This document shows, in pieces, positions 22,366-30,292 of a stretch of DNA of 64,000 nt (position 1 is the stretch's first letter; each line of letters opens with the position of its first letter). A program made the translations under genes and the position numbers. Origin of the DNA: Streptomonospora mangrovi (GTDB lineage: Bacteria; Actinomycetota; Actinomycetes; Streptosporangiales; Streptosporangiaceae); assembly GCF_027604915.1 (NCBI RefSeq), contig NZ_JAJAQC010000007.1, positions 124,001 to 188,000 of the forward strand, read 5' to 3'. A model generated the notes under the pieces. That model was given only the letters and a program-made list of their open reading frames with translations, did not search any database and was not told the DNA's origin.

Positions 22366-23904
22366 ATGAGCATCCGGCGTCCGGCGGACCCCGCGGCCCC
22401 CGCCGTGTCCCGGGCCCGCCGCTGGGCCTGCCTGGCCGTGCTCTCGGCCAGCCTGCTGGTGGTCGTCATGGACTACACGGTCCTCAACGTGGCGCTGCCC
22501 GACCTCACGGCCGACCTGCGGCCCACCGCCGACCAGCAGTTGTGGATCGTGGACGTCTACTCCCTGGTGCTGGCCGGGCTGCTGGTCTCCATGAGCGCCC
22601 TGGCCGACCGCTGGGGCCGCCGCCTGCTGCTGCTCCTGGGGTTCGCGGTCTTCGGCGGCGCCTCGCTGCTGGTCCTGGCCGCCGACACCCCGGCGGCCGT
22701 CATCGCGGTGCGCGCCCTGCTGGGCGCCGGCGGGGCCATGATCATGCCCACCACGCTGTCGATGATCCGCTCGGTGTTCACCGACCCGCGCGAGCGCGCC
22801 ACCGCGCTGGGCGTGTGGGCGGCGACCTCCTCACTGGGGCTGGTGGTGGGCCCCGTCGTCGGCGGGTTCCTGCTGGAGCACTTCAGTTGGCACGCCGCCT
22901 TCCTGCTCAACGTGCCGCTGATGCTCGCCGCGCTGGTGGCCGGCCTCCTGGTCCTCCCCGAGACGCGCGACCCCGCCCCCGGACGCTGGGACGCGGTGGG
23001 CACCGCGCAGTCGATCGCGGGCATGGCCGCCCTGGTGTGGGCGATCAAGCGCCTGGCCAAGGAGGGTCCGGGCGACTTGGTGGCCCTGGGCGTGCTGGCC
23101 GCCGCCCTGGCCCTGCTGACCTGGTTCGTGCTGCGCTGCCTGCGCCGCCCCGACCCCCTGCTGGACATCCGGCTGTTCACCCGGCGCCCGTTCACCGCCG
23201 GGGTGCTGGCGGCGCTGGCGGCGATGTTCGCCGAGGCCGCGCTGCTGCTCCTGGTCGCCCAGTGGTTGCAACTGGTGCAGGGGCTGACGCCGCTGTGGGC
23301 GGGGGTCTACCTGGTGCCGATGGCCGTGAGCGCGGGCGCCGCCTCGCTGGCGGCCTCGCCGCTGGCGCGCCGCGTGGGGGCGCGGACGGTCCTGGCGGGC
23401 GGGCTGGCCGTGTCGGGGGTGGGCTTCCTGTCGCTCTACCTCACCCCCGGCGAGCTGACCTATCCGGCGGTGCTGGTCGCCCTGGCGCTGATCGGCGCGG
23501 GCACCGGGTCGCTGGCCATCGCCTCGGCCATCATCATGACGGGCACGCCCCCGGCCCGGGCGGGCAACGCCGCCGCCATCGAGGAGACCGCCTACGACCT
23601 GAGCAACCTGCTGGGCGTGGCGATCCTGGGCAGCGTGGCGGCGGCGGTCTACCGGGGCCACCTCGACACCGCCGGGCTGGGCCTGTCGGCCGGGGAGGCC
23701 GACGCGGCCCGGGAGTCGCTGGCCGCCGCGCAGGAGATCGCCGAGCGCACGGGGGTGGTCGAACTGGCGGCGCACGCGCAGGAGGCGTTCTCCGACTCCC
23801 TGGCCCAGACCGGGTTGATCGGCGGCCTGGTCATGCTCGCGGCCGCGGGGGCGGTGTTCGCCCTGGTGCCCCGGGGGTTCGACCTGAGCGAGCAGCACCA
23901 CTGA
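22366..23904 (+). CDS. DHA2-type (14-TM) MFS exporter
   Basis: A 512-residue drug:H+ antiporter of the EmrB/QacA family. Motif C-like and motif D1 segments are visible: VVVMDYTVLNVALPDL in helix 1, LADRWGRRLLLLLG as motif A between helices 2 and 3, and GVWAATSSLGLVVGPVVGG as motif C in helix 5. Expression is very probably controlled by the TetR encoded just upstream. The substrate is not evident. Confidence 0.94.
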   Translation: MSIRRPADPAAPAVSRARRWACLAVLSASLLVVVMDYTVLNVALPDLTADLRPTADQQLWIVDVYSLVLAGLLVSMSALADRWGRRLLLLLGFAVFGGASLLVLAADTPAAVIAVRALLGAGGAMIMPTTLSMIRSVFTDPRERATALGVWAATSSLGLVVGPVVGGFLLEHFSWHAAFLLNVPLMLAALVAGLLVLPETRDPAPGRWDAVGTAQSIAGMAALVWAIKRLAKEGPGDLVALGVLAAALALLTWFVLRCLRRPDPLLDIRLFTRRPFTAGVLAALAAMFAEAALLLLVAQWLQLVQGLTPLWAGVYLVPMAVSAGAASLAASPLARRVGARTVLAGGLAVSGVGFLSLYLTPGELTYPAVLVALALIGAGTGSLAIASAIIMTGTPPARAGNAAAIEETAYDLSNLLGVAILGSVAAAVYRGHLDTAGLGLSAGEADAARESLAAAQEIAERTGVVELAAHAQEAFSDSLAQTGLIGGLVMLAAAGAVFALVPRGFDLSEQHH

Positions 23905-23989
23905 GCCGGGCGGGGCGGGCGGCGCGGGCCGGCGGCCACCGGGCCGCCGCCGACCGTCCCTCGGGGCGGTCGGCCGGACGGCGCCTCCG

Positions 23990-24820
23990 CTACGCGACCC
24001 GGCCCACGCCCCCGAACAGGTACACCTCCGGCGGGTTGCCCACGGCCGTGGCCTCCGGGCGCCACCGGGAGCACGAGACCACGCCCGGCTCCAGCAGTTC
24101 GGTGCCCGCGAAGTAACCCTCGATCTCCTTGCGGGTGCGGGCGATGATGGGGGTGCCGCCGCGCTCGTTCATCTCGCGCATGACCTCCAGCATCGGCTCG
24201 CCGTGGATCTCGGCGGTGGAGTGGGTCAGCACCAGGTGGCTGCCCGGCGCCAGTTCCTCGACCAGGCGCCGCACGACCGCGTAGGACTGCTCGGTGTCGA
24301 CCAGGTGGTTGACCACGCCCAGCAGCATCAGCCCCACCGGGCGGCTGAAGTCGAGGGTCTGGCGGGCGGCCTCCAGGATGGCCTCGGGCTCGCGCAGGTC
24401 GGCCTCGATGTAGTTGGTGGCGCCCTCGGGGCTGCTGGTCAGCAGCGCGCGGGCGTGCACCATCACCAGCGGGTCGTTGTCGACGTAGACCACCCGCGAC
24501 TCCGGCGCCAGCTCCTGGGCGACCTCGTGGGTGTTGTTCATGGTGGGCAGGCCGGTGCCGATGTCCAGGAACTGGCGGATGCCGGCCTCGCGCACCAGGT
24601 GGTGGATGACCCGGACGAGGAAGGCGCGCTCAGCGCGGGCGCCGTCGGCGATGTCGGGCAGGCGCTTGAGCACGTCGTCGCCGGCGGCCCGGTCGGCGGC
24701 GTAGTTGTCCTTGCCGCCCAGCCAGTAGTTCCACACCCGCGCGGAGTGCGGCACGGACAGGTCGAGGGAGGCGGGAGCCTCGCGGGGCTCGTCGGCCGGG
24801 GGGAAGAAGGGGGTGCTCAT
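23990..24820 (-). CDS. SAM-dependent methyltransferase, DUF574 family
   Basis: A 276-residue member of the actinobacterial S-adenosylmethionine methyltransferase family PF04672 (DUF574). Diagnostic segments are SARVWNYWLGGKDNYAADRA near the N-terminus, FLDIGTGLPTMNNTHEVAQ as SAM motif I, and VVYVDNDPLVMVHARALL as the acidic ribose-binding strand. Many paralogues occur per streptomycete-like genome; substrates are unknown. The ATG at 24820 begins the conserved region; the longer frame to 24997 adds only Ala/Pro sequence. Divergent from yhfZ. Confidence 0.92.
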   Translation of the reverse strand: MSTPFFPPADEPREAPASLDLSVPHSARVWNYWLGGKDNYAADRAAGDDVLKRLPDIADGARAERAFLVRVIHHLVREAGIRQFLDIGTGLPTMNNTHEVAQELAPESRVVYVDNDPLVMVHARALLTSSPEGATNYIEADLREPEAILEAARQTLDFSRPVGLMLLGVVNHLVDTEQSYAVVRRLVEELAPGSHLVLTHSTAEIHGEPMLEVMREMNERGGTPIIARTRKEIEGYFAGTELLEPGVVSCSRWRPEATAVGNPPEVYLFGGVGRVA

Positions 24821-25013
24821 CAACGACTCCAGGACCGTGATCGGCGGCGATGCCATGGTGGCCGCCGCGGTGGCGGCGGCGCCGGGGAGCCGGACGCCCC
24901 GCCCTGCGGCGGGATGATCCCGACAATACTCACCCGTACCCCCCGCCCCACGCGGATCCGGCGGTCGCCGCGGGCACGATCCGGTGAACTTTGCCAAGTC
25001 GTCTTCGTGAACC

Positions 25014-25044
25014 TATATCCAATATCCAGAATATTGAATATATT
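25014..25044 (+). promoter_or_regulatory. Palindromic operator over a leaderless yhf promoter
   Basis: TATATCCAATAT (25014-25025) and ATATTGAATATA (25031-25042) form an inverted repeat with 11 of 12 positions matching around CCAGA. The right arm overlaps a TATATT (25039-25044) placed 7 bases before the ATG at 25052, so the transcript could begin at the start codon. AT-rich sequence is rare in this window. Likely operator for YhfZ autoregulation. Confidence 0.6.
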
Positions 25045-25051
25045 GCTCCGC

Positions 25052-25966
25052 ATGTCCCGTATGCAGGTGCTGATGTCCAAGGCCGGAGCGGTCGCCCACC
25101 GCATGGCCGCCGAGCTGACCTCGGCGTCCACGGGCGACCGCATGCCCACGGCCCAGGAGCTGAGCGAGCGCCACGGCGTCGGCAAGGGCACCGTCCAGGC
25201 GGCCCTGGCACTGCTGGAGGAGGCCGGCGCGGTCGAGATCCGCTCGCGCGGCAAGCTGGGCACCTTCATCGCGGCCATCGACCACCGGCTGGTCTGGGAG
25301 CTGGCCGGCAGCGGGTCCATCCCCATCGCGATGCCCCTGCCCTACACCCGCCGCTACGAGGGCCTGGCCACCGGCCTGCACGCCGCCTTCGAGCACCTGG
25401 GCCTGCCGTGCACGCTGATGTTCGTGCGCGGCTCGGCCAACCGCGCCCGGGCGGTCCGCCAGGGGCGCGCCGACTTCGCGGTGATGTCGGGGTTCGCCGC
25501 CCGCGCCGACCCCGAACTGGAGGTCGTGCGCGACTTCGGCCCCCAGACCTATGTGGGCGCCCACGGCCTGGTGGTGGCCCAGGGCCACGACCCCGACGAC
25601 CCCGCCCTGCGCCTGGCCGTGGACCCCTCCTCGGCCGACCAGCGCGAGCTGACCGCCCTGCGGTTCCCCGACCTGGCGCCCGAGCGCCGGGTGGAGGTGT
25701 CCTACAACCAGCTCGGCCGCCACTTCGCCGACGGCCTGGTGGACGCCACCGTGTGGAACGTCGACGAGATCGACGCCCACATCGCCGCGCCCATCACCGT
25801 CCACCCGCTGGACGGCGTGGACGACGCGGCCACCACCTCCGCCGTCGTCGTGGCCCGCCGCGGCGCCGACCCCGCCCCCGTGGCGGTGCGGGAGGCGCTC
25901 GCCGCCGACGTGGTCATGGCCGCGGCCGCCGAGGTCGTGGCGGGCACGCGGATCCCGACCTACTAG
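25052..25966 (+). CDS. yhfZ: YhfZ-type regulator (GntR-like HTH + effector domain)
   Basis: A 304-residue homologue of E. coli YhfZ. An N-terminal winged helix-turn-helix (residues 10-75, GDRMPTAQELSERHGVGKGTVQAAL) is followed by a periplasmic-binding-protein-like effector domain. Shared landmarks with YhfZ, compared from memory, are IAMPLPYTRRYEGLATGLHAAF, GPQTYVGAHGLVV, SSADQRELT and a C-terminal PTY. The ATG at 25052 was chosen because E. coli YhfZ also begins MSR and because of the -10 spacing; ATGs at 25061 and 25073 are alternatives. No Shine-Dalgarno is present. It heads the eight-gene yhf operon and probably senses its substrate or product. Confidence 0.88.
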   Translation: MSRMQVLMSKAGAVAHRMAAELTSASTGDRMPTAQELSERHGVGKGTVQAALALLEEAGAVEIRSRGKLGTFIAAIDHRLVWELAGSGSIPIAMPLPYTRRYEGLATGLHAAFEHLGLPCTLMFVRGSANRARAVRQGRADFAVMSGFAARADPELEVVRDFGPQTYVGAHGLVVAQGHDPDDPALRLAVDPSSADQRELTALRFPDLAPERRVEVSYNQLGRHFADGLVDATVWNVDEIDAHIAAPITVHPLDGVDDAATTSAVVVARRGADPAPVAVREALAADVVMAAAAEVVAGTRIPTY

Positions 25967-26095
25967 ACCCGACCCGCCGGCCCCGAACGGACCCACCGGC
26001 CCGACCCGACCCCCGAGTCCCGTCCGTCTCACCAGTCCCACCCGCCCCACCAGACCCACCCGTCCCGACCCACCGGACAGACAGGAGCGCTCGCG
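25967..26095 (+). other. C-rich, G-poor intercistronic leader
   Basis: A 129-bp low-complexity stretch dominated by CCCACC/CCGACC-like units separates yhfZ from yhfY, although all later yhf genes overlap or abut. C-rich and G-poor RNA is what Rho prefers, so it could be a Rho-loading site that uncouples regulator and enzyme expression. A GACAGGAG ribosome site ends it. Confidence 0.4.
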
Positions 26096-26476
26096 ATGGA
26101 CCCGGCCCTGCTCCAGCGGCTCGACCTCGTCCGCGGCCTGCCCGGCACGCCGCCGGGCGTCGTGGACTTCGTCGCCGCCGAACTGGCCCGCCTGGAGGCC
26201 GGCCACCGCGTCACCGAGGAGACGGCGGGCACCCTGACCGCCCACCTCGTGGCCGCCCTCACCCGGGCGCTCGGCGGCGAACCCGACGTGGACCCGCCGT
26301 CCGAGGCGGTCTACCGGGAGGTGGTCGAGGCGGTGCCCGGCGCGCCCGCCGCGGCCGCCGCCCTGGCCGGCCGCGCCGAGACCGCGCTGGGCGTGCGGCT
26401 GTCGGCCGCCGAGCAGCGCTACCTCAGCCTCCACCTGGGCACGCTCGCCCTCACCTCGCCAAAGGAGAAGCCATGA
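26096..26476 (+). CDS. yhfY: YhfY-type PRD protein
   Basis: A 126-residue stand-alone PTS regulation domain like E. coli YhfY. Two conserved PRD histidines appear present: His50 in GTLTAHLVAALTRAL and His113 in AEQRYLSLHLGTL. PRDs are normally phosphorylated by HPr or EIIB to control transcription factors, but this one has no DNA- or RNA-binding domain and no PTS gene is nearby. The gene is second in the operon, and its stop overlaps the yhfU start by 4 bp (ATGA). Confidence 0.8.
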   Translation: MDPALLQRLDLVRGLPGTPPGVVDFVAAELARLEAGHRVTEETAGTLTAHLVAALTRALGGEPDVDPPSEAVYREVVEAVPGAPAAAAALAGRAETALGVRLSAAEQRYLSLHLGTLALTSPKEKP

Positions 26477-26832
26477 AGTTCATCGCCGGCGGAGTCGCCA
26501 AGACCGAGGTCGCCGACACGCTGCGCCCGCTCCTGCGGGAGGGCGACACCGTCCAGGTGGGCACCGACATGGACGCCGCCGCGCTGCTGCGCACCGGCGC
26601 CGTCGACTACTACCTGGGCACCTGCCACACCGGCGCCGGCGCCAGCCTGGGCGTGCTGGTGGGCCTGCTGGGCTCGGACCGCATCCACACCTTCGGCCGC
26701 CGGGTGCCCTCCGAGGCCGACGTGCGCGCCGCCGTGGACGCCGGCAAGGTCGCCTTCGGGTTCGCGCTGGACCAGGTCCAGGACGTGGTGCCGCTGCTGT
26801 GGGCCGCGCTCGACGCCAAGCGCCAGGGCTGA
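26473..26832 (+). CDS. yhfU: YhfU-type DUF2620 protein
   Basis: A 119-residue protein of the DUF2620/YhfU family. It has a Rossmann-like look: MKFIAGGVAKTEVADTLRPLL, then VQVGTDMDAAALLRTGAVDYYLGTCHTGAGASLGVLVGLLG, with a Gly-rich GTCHTGAG turn, and a C-terminal KVAFGFALDQVQDVVPLL. No catalytic residues are established for the family. The ribosome site AAAGGAG precedes the ATG at 26473 and lies inside the end of yhfY. Followed 3 bp later by yhfT; the two are neighbours in known yhf loci and may act together. Confidence 0.85.
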   Translation: MKFIAGGVAKTEVADTLRPLLREGDTVQVGTDMDAAALLRTGAVDYYLGTCHTGAGASLGVLVGLLGSDRIHTFGRRVPSEADVRAAVDAGKVAFGFALDQVQDVVPLLWAALDAKRQG

Positions 26833-26835
26833 CCC

Positions 26836-28248
26836 ATGGACCTCGCGACCACCGTCACCGCCGCCTCCGCAGCCACCACCTCCGCCGGCGTCGCCTTCGA
26901 GCCCTGGCAGGCCGGCCTCGTCATCGTGCTGTGCGCCTTCGCGGCGCTCATCGCCAACGCCGCGCTGGCCGTCTTCAACGACGGCGCGCGGCCCTTCATG
27001 CTCGACTACATCCAGGGCCGCTCCACCCGCCCGGCCACCGCCACCATCGTCTTCGGGCTGTCCGCCGGGTTCATCTTCGGGCTGGGCGCGCCCATGGCGC
27101 TGTCCACCGGGGTACTCAACCCGTGGCTGGTGTTCCTGCCCGTGGAGATCCTGGGGCTGCTGGCGCCGTGGCGCTGGCTGGCCGCCGGCGCGGGCGCGCT
27201 GTGGGGCGCGGTCTGCGTCTTCGGGCTGGACGCCGCCAACCGGGTGGCCACCGCGATGCCGGTGGACTTCATCAGCGCGCTCCAGGAGATCTCCACACCC
27301 ATCCTGTGGCTGTTCGCGATCTTCCCGGTGCTGGCGATCACCCGCCAGTTCGGCCGCACCAAGGGCCTCGTGGCCCTGGCCGCCGAGGTCGCGGTCATCG
27401 TGGCCTCCATGCGGCTGTGGCCCGACCTGTTCCCCGGGTCGGCCGCCATGGCGCTGGGCGTCGTCCTGCTGCTGGTGTTCGCGGTGCTGCGCGACCGCGC
27501 CGCCAAGCGGGCCGAGGCCGCCGAACTGGCCGCCAAGACCGAGGAGGAGCGCCGCGCCCACGAGGAGCAGCAGGCGGCCACCGCCGCGGCCTCCGACCAA
27601 CTGTTCGGCCCCAGCGCCGACCGGCTGCGCCGCAACGCGCCCTGGCTGGCGGTGCTGGGCGGCCTGGTGGCCGCGCTCGCCGCGAGCGGGGTGTTCGGCG
27701 GCGGCGAGGCCACCAGCTTCCTGGTGGCCGACGGCTCCTACACCGAGGCCGCCCAGGTGGACTTCCTGCGGGCGTTCGGGTTCGTGCCGCTGATCGCCAC
27801 CACCGCGCTGGCCTCGGGCGCCTACGCCATGGCCGGGTTCACGTTCGTCTACCCGGTGGGCTACCTGGTGCACGTGTTCGTGGACTCCTGGCCGCTGGCC
27901 ATGGGCGTCGCGTTCGTGCTGGGCGCCCTGGTGATGGCGGCGGAGGTCTACCTGCTCAGCGCGCTGGGCCGGTGGCTCCAGCGGCGGCCCAGCATCCGCG
28001 ACGCCGCCGACCACATCCGCAACGCCATCACCGAGTCACTGGGCCTGGCGATCCTGGTGGGCTCGCTCATGGCCGGCCTGGCGATGGGCGACGGCCTGGG
28101 CATCGCCCTGGTCGGCGGGCTGTACCTGTTCAACGAGGCGCTGGGGCGGCCCGTGGTGCGCATGGCCGCCGGCCCCACGGCGGTCATCGCCGCCGGGATC
28201 GTGCTCAACCTGCTCCACCTCGTCGGCCTGTTCACCCCGGCCGCATGA
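26836..28248 (+). CDS. yhfT: YhfT-type integral membrane protein
   Basis: A 470-residue polytopic protein of the YhfT family (DUF2614-like name not certain). About ten to eleven hydrophobic helices are visible, interrupted by a charged cytoplasmic stretch near residues 210-250 (AAKRAEAAELAAKTEEERRAHEEQQ). Segments such as NAALAVFNDGARPFMLDYIQGRSTRP near the N-terminus and HIRNAITESLGLAILVGSLMAGLAMGDGLG near the end look conserved. It is the only membrane protein of the operon and the natural candidate for substrate transport. Its stop overlaps the php start by 4 bp. Confidence 0.85.
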   Translation: MDLATTVTAASAATTSAGVAFEPWQAGLVIVLCAFAALIANAALAVFNDGARPFMLDYIQGRSTRPATATIVFGLSAGFIFGLGAPMALSTGVLNPWLVFLPVEILGLLAPWRWLAAGAGALWGAVCVFGLDAANRVATAMPVDFISALQEISTPILWLFAIFPVLAITRQFGRTKGLVALAAEVAVIVASMRLWPDLFPGSAAMALGVVLLLVFAVLRDRAAKRAEAAELAAKTEEERRAHEEQQAATAAASDQLFGPSADRLRRNAPWLAVLGGLVAALAASGVFGGGEATSFLVADGSYTEAAQVDFLRAFGFVPLIATTALASGAYAMAGFTFVYPVGYLVHVFVDSWPLAMGVAFVLGALVMAAEVYLLSALGRWLQRRPSIRDAADHIRNAITESLGLAILVGSLMAGLAMGDGLGIALVGGLYLFNEALGRPVVRMAAGPTAVIAAGIVLNLLHLVGLFTPAA

Positions 28249-29168
28249 TCCGCACCGTCACGGGGCACCGGATGGCGCCGGCCGAGGTCGCCGGCGCCGT
28301 CCTGGCCCACGAGCACCTGCGGATCGACCTGCGCACCCCCACCGACGCCGCCGCGGCCGTCACCGACGACGCCGCCGTGGTCGCCGAACTGCGCGCGGCC
28401 CGCGAGCGGCACGGCCTGGGCCTGGTGGTGGACCTCACCTGCCGGGGCATGGGCCGCGACGTGCGGGCCGTGCGCTCCATCGCCGAGCGCTCCGGCGTGC
28501 CGGTGGTCGTGGCCACCGGGTGGTACTACGAGCGGTTCCACCCCGGCGGTGAGCCCGGCGGCTCGGTGGAGCGCGCCGCCGACCTGCTCGTCGCCGAGAT
28601 CGAGGAGGGCGTGGCCGGCACCGGCGTGCGGCCCGGCGTGATCGGCGAGGTCGGCAGCCACGGCCCCGCCGCCACGCCGGCCGAGCGCACCGGGCTGGTG
28701 GCCGCCGGGCGCGCCGCCGCGGCCACCGGCCTGTCGGTGGCCACCCACGCCCACCTGGGGCAGGGCGCCCTGGAGCAGTTGGACCTGCTCACCGGCGCCG
28801 GGCTGCCCCCGCACCGGATCTCGCTGGGCCACCAGGACCTGTCCGCCGACACCCGCCAGCACCGCGCGCTCGCCGAGGCCGGGGCCTACGTCGCCTTCGA
28901 CACCGTCGGCAAGGCGTCCTACCGCTCCGACGCCGACCGCCTGGCGGCGCTGCTGGACCTGCTGGAGGCCGGGCACGCCCGCCGGATCCTGCTCAGCAAC
29001 GACATCTCGCGCGACGCCTACCTGGCCGCGCACGGCGGGCAGGGGTTCGGCCACGTGCTGGGCACCTTCCGCCGCGCGCTGGCCGAGCGCGGCGTGGACG
29101 AGCCCACCCTCGACCTGCTCTACCGCGCCAACGCGCTGCGGTGGCTGACCGGAACGGAGGAGTCATGA
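28245..29168 (+). CDS. php: Php/YhfV phosphotriesterase-homology hydrolase
   Basis: A 307-residue amidohydrolase-superfamily TIM barrel related to phosphotriesterase. The full set of binuclear-metal ligands can be read: His22 and His24 (LAHEHLRID), Glu135 in place of the carboxylated lysine (IGEVGSHG), His168 (ATHAH), His196 (LGHQDLS) and Asp253 (LLSNDISRD). Glutamate as bridging ligand is known in the Php branch. The substrate is unknown; lactonase- or phosphoester-like hydrolysis is possible. The ATG overlaps the yhfT stop, and the gene overlaps yhfS by 4 bp. Confidence 0.9.
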   Translation: MIRTVTGHRMAPAEVAGAVLAHEHLRIDLRTPTDAAAAVTDDAAVVAELRAARERHGLGLVVDLTCRGMGRDVRAVRSIAERSGVPVVVATGWYYERFHPGGEPGGSVERAADLLVAEIEEGVAGTGVRPGVIGEVGSHGPAATPAERTGLVAAGRAAAATGLSVATHAHLGQGALEQLDLLTGAGLPPHRISLGHQDLSADTRQHRALAEAGAYVAFDTVGKASYRSDADRLAALLDLLEAGHARRILLSNDISRDAYLAAHGGQGFGHVLGTFRRALAERGVDEPTLDLLYRANALRWLTGTEES

Positions 29169-30292
29169 CCGCCAGGGAGGGCGGGCGGCCCGAGCTGCCC
29201 GCCACCGCGCCCCTGCCCATCGCCACGGCGGCCGACGCCGAGCGGGCGCAGCAGCGCCTGGTCGCGGCGGTCGCCGCGCACCTGCCCGGCGCGGAGCAGT
29301 TCCGCGCCGACGCCGGGGTGGTGCCCGGCACCGGCCGCCCCGACACCACCCGTCGGGTCGAGGCGGCGCTGGCCGACGCCTTCGGCGCGCCCGACGCCTG
29401 CCTGGTGCAGGGCGCCGGCACCGGCGCGATCCGCGCCGCGCTGTCGGCGGGGCCGTGGGCCGAGGGCACCCGCCGGATCATCGCCCACGACGCCCCCGAC
29501 TACTCCACGACCGCCACCACCTTCCGCGACGGCGCGGCCGAGGTGGTGCGGGTGGACTACGAGGACCCCGCCGCGCTGGCCGCCGCCCTGGCCGGCGACC
29601 CCGCCCGCTGGGTCTACGTCCAGCACACCCGCCAGCGGCTGGCCGACCGGCACAGCCCCGCCGAGGTGGTGGCCGCGGCCCGCGCCGCCGGGCGCCGGGT
29701 GGTCGTGGACGACAACTACGCGGTGTTCCGCACGCCCCGCACCGGGGTGGAGCTGGGCGCCGACGTGTCGGCGTTCTCCCTGTTCAAGCTGCACGGCCCC
29801 GAGGGCGTGGGCGTGGTGCTGGGCGACGCCGAGGTGGTGGCGCGCGCCCGCGCAGCCAACTACTCCGGCGGCGGCCAGGTGCAGGGGCACCAGGCGCTGG
29901 CGGCGCTCCAGGCGCTGGTCATGGTGCCGCTGAACTGGGCCGCCCAGGCGCGCGCGGCCGTGGAGCTGCGCGACCTGCTGGCGGCGGGCGGGGTGCCCGG
30001 GATCGTGGACGCCCGCCTGGCCAACGCCCAGGACCTGTGCGTGGTGGCGCTGCTGGAGCGCCCGGTGGCCGAGCACGTGCCCGCGTGGGCGGCCCGCCAC
30101 GGCGCCGTGCCCTACCCGGTGGGCTCCAACTCCCGCTTCGAAATCACCCCGCTGGTCTACCGGCTGTCCTCGGCGGCGCTGGCCGCCCAGCCCGAGCTGC
30201 GCTCCTGGGCGGTACGGATCAACCCCATGCGGGCCGGCGCGCCGCTGACCGCGTCGATCCTGCGCGCGGCGCTGGCCGAGGGGGGCGCCTGA
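29165..30292 (+). CDS. yhfS: YhfS-type fold-I PLP enzyme
   Basis: A 375-residue PLP-dependent enzyme of aminotransferase fold type I. The cofactor aspartate lies in VVVDDNYAVFRTPRTG (Asp182/183) and the Schiff-base lysine is Lys208 in SAFSLFKLHGPEGVGVVLG. The family is near cystathionine-gamma-synthase and cysteine-desulfurase-like enzymes, and the true reaction is unknown. The ATG overlaps the php stop by 4 bp, and its TGA overlaps the next ATG by one base. With YhfX it gives the operon two different PLP enzymes, suggesting an amino-acid or amino-acid-derived substrate. Confidence 0.88.
   Translation: MTAREGGRPELPATAPLPIATAADAERAQQRLVAAVAAHLPGAEQFRADAGVVPGTGRPDTTRRVEAALADAFGAPDACLVQGAGTGAIRAALSAGPWAEGTRRIIAHDAPDYSTTATTFRDGAAEVVRVDYEDPAALAAALAGDPARWVYVQHTRQRLADRHSPAEVVAAARAAGRRVVVDDNYAVFRTPRTGVELGADVSAFSLFKLHGPEGVGVVLGDAEVVARARAANYSGGGQVQGHQALAALQALVMVPLNWAAQARAAVELRDLLAAGGVPGIVDARLANAQDLCVVALLERPVAEHVPAWAARHGAVPYPVGSNSRFEITPLVYRLSSAALAAQPELRSWAVRINPMRAGAPLTASILRAALAEGGA

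Noticed and set aside
24203-25051. Upstream extension of yhfZ by about 280 residues
   Set aside because: It is antisense to the DUF574 methyltransferase gene and lacks motifs; YhfZ homologues begin near the ATG at 25052.
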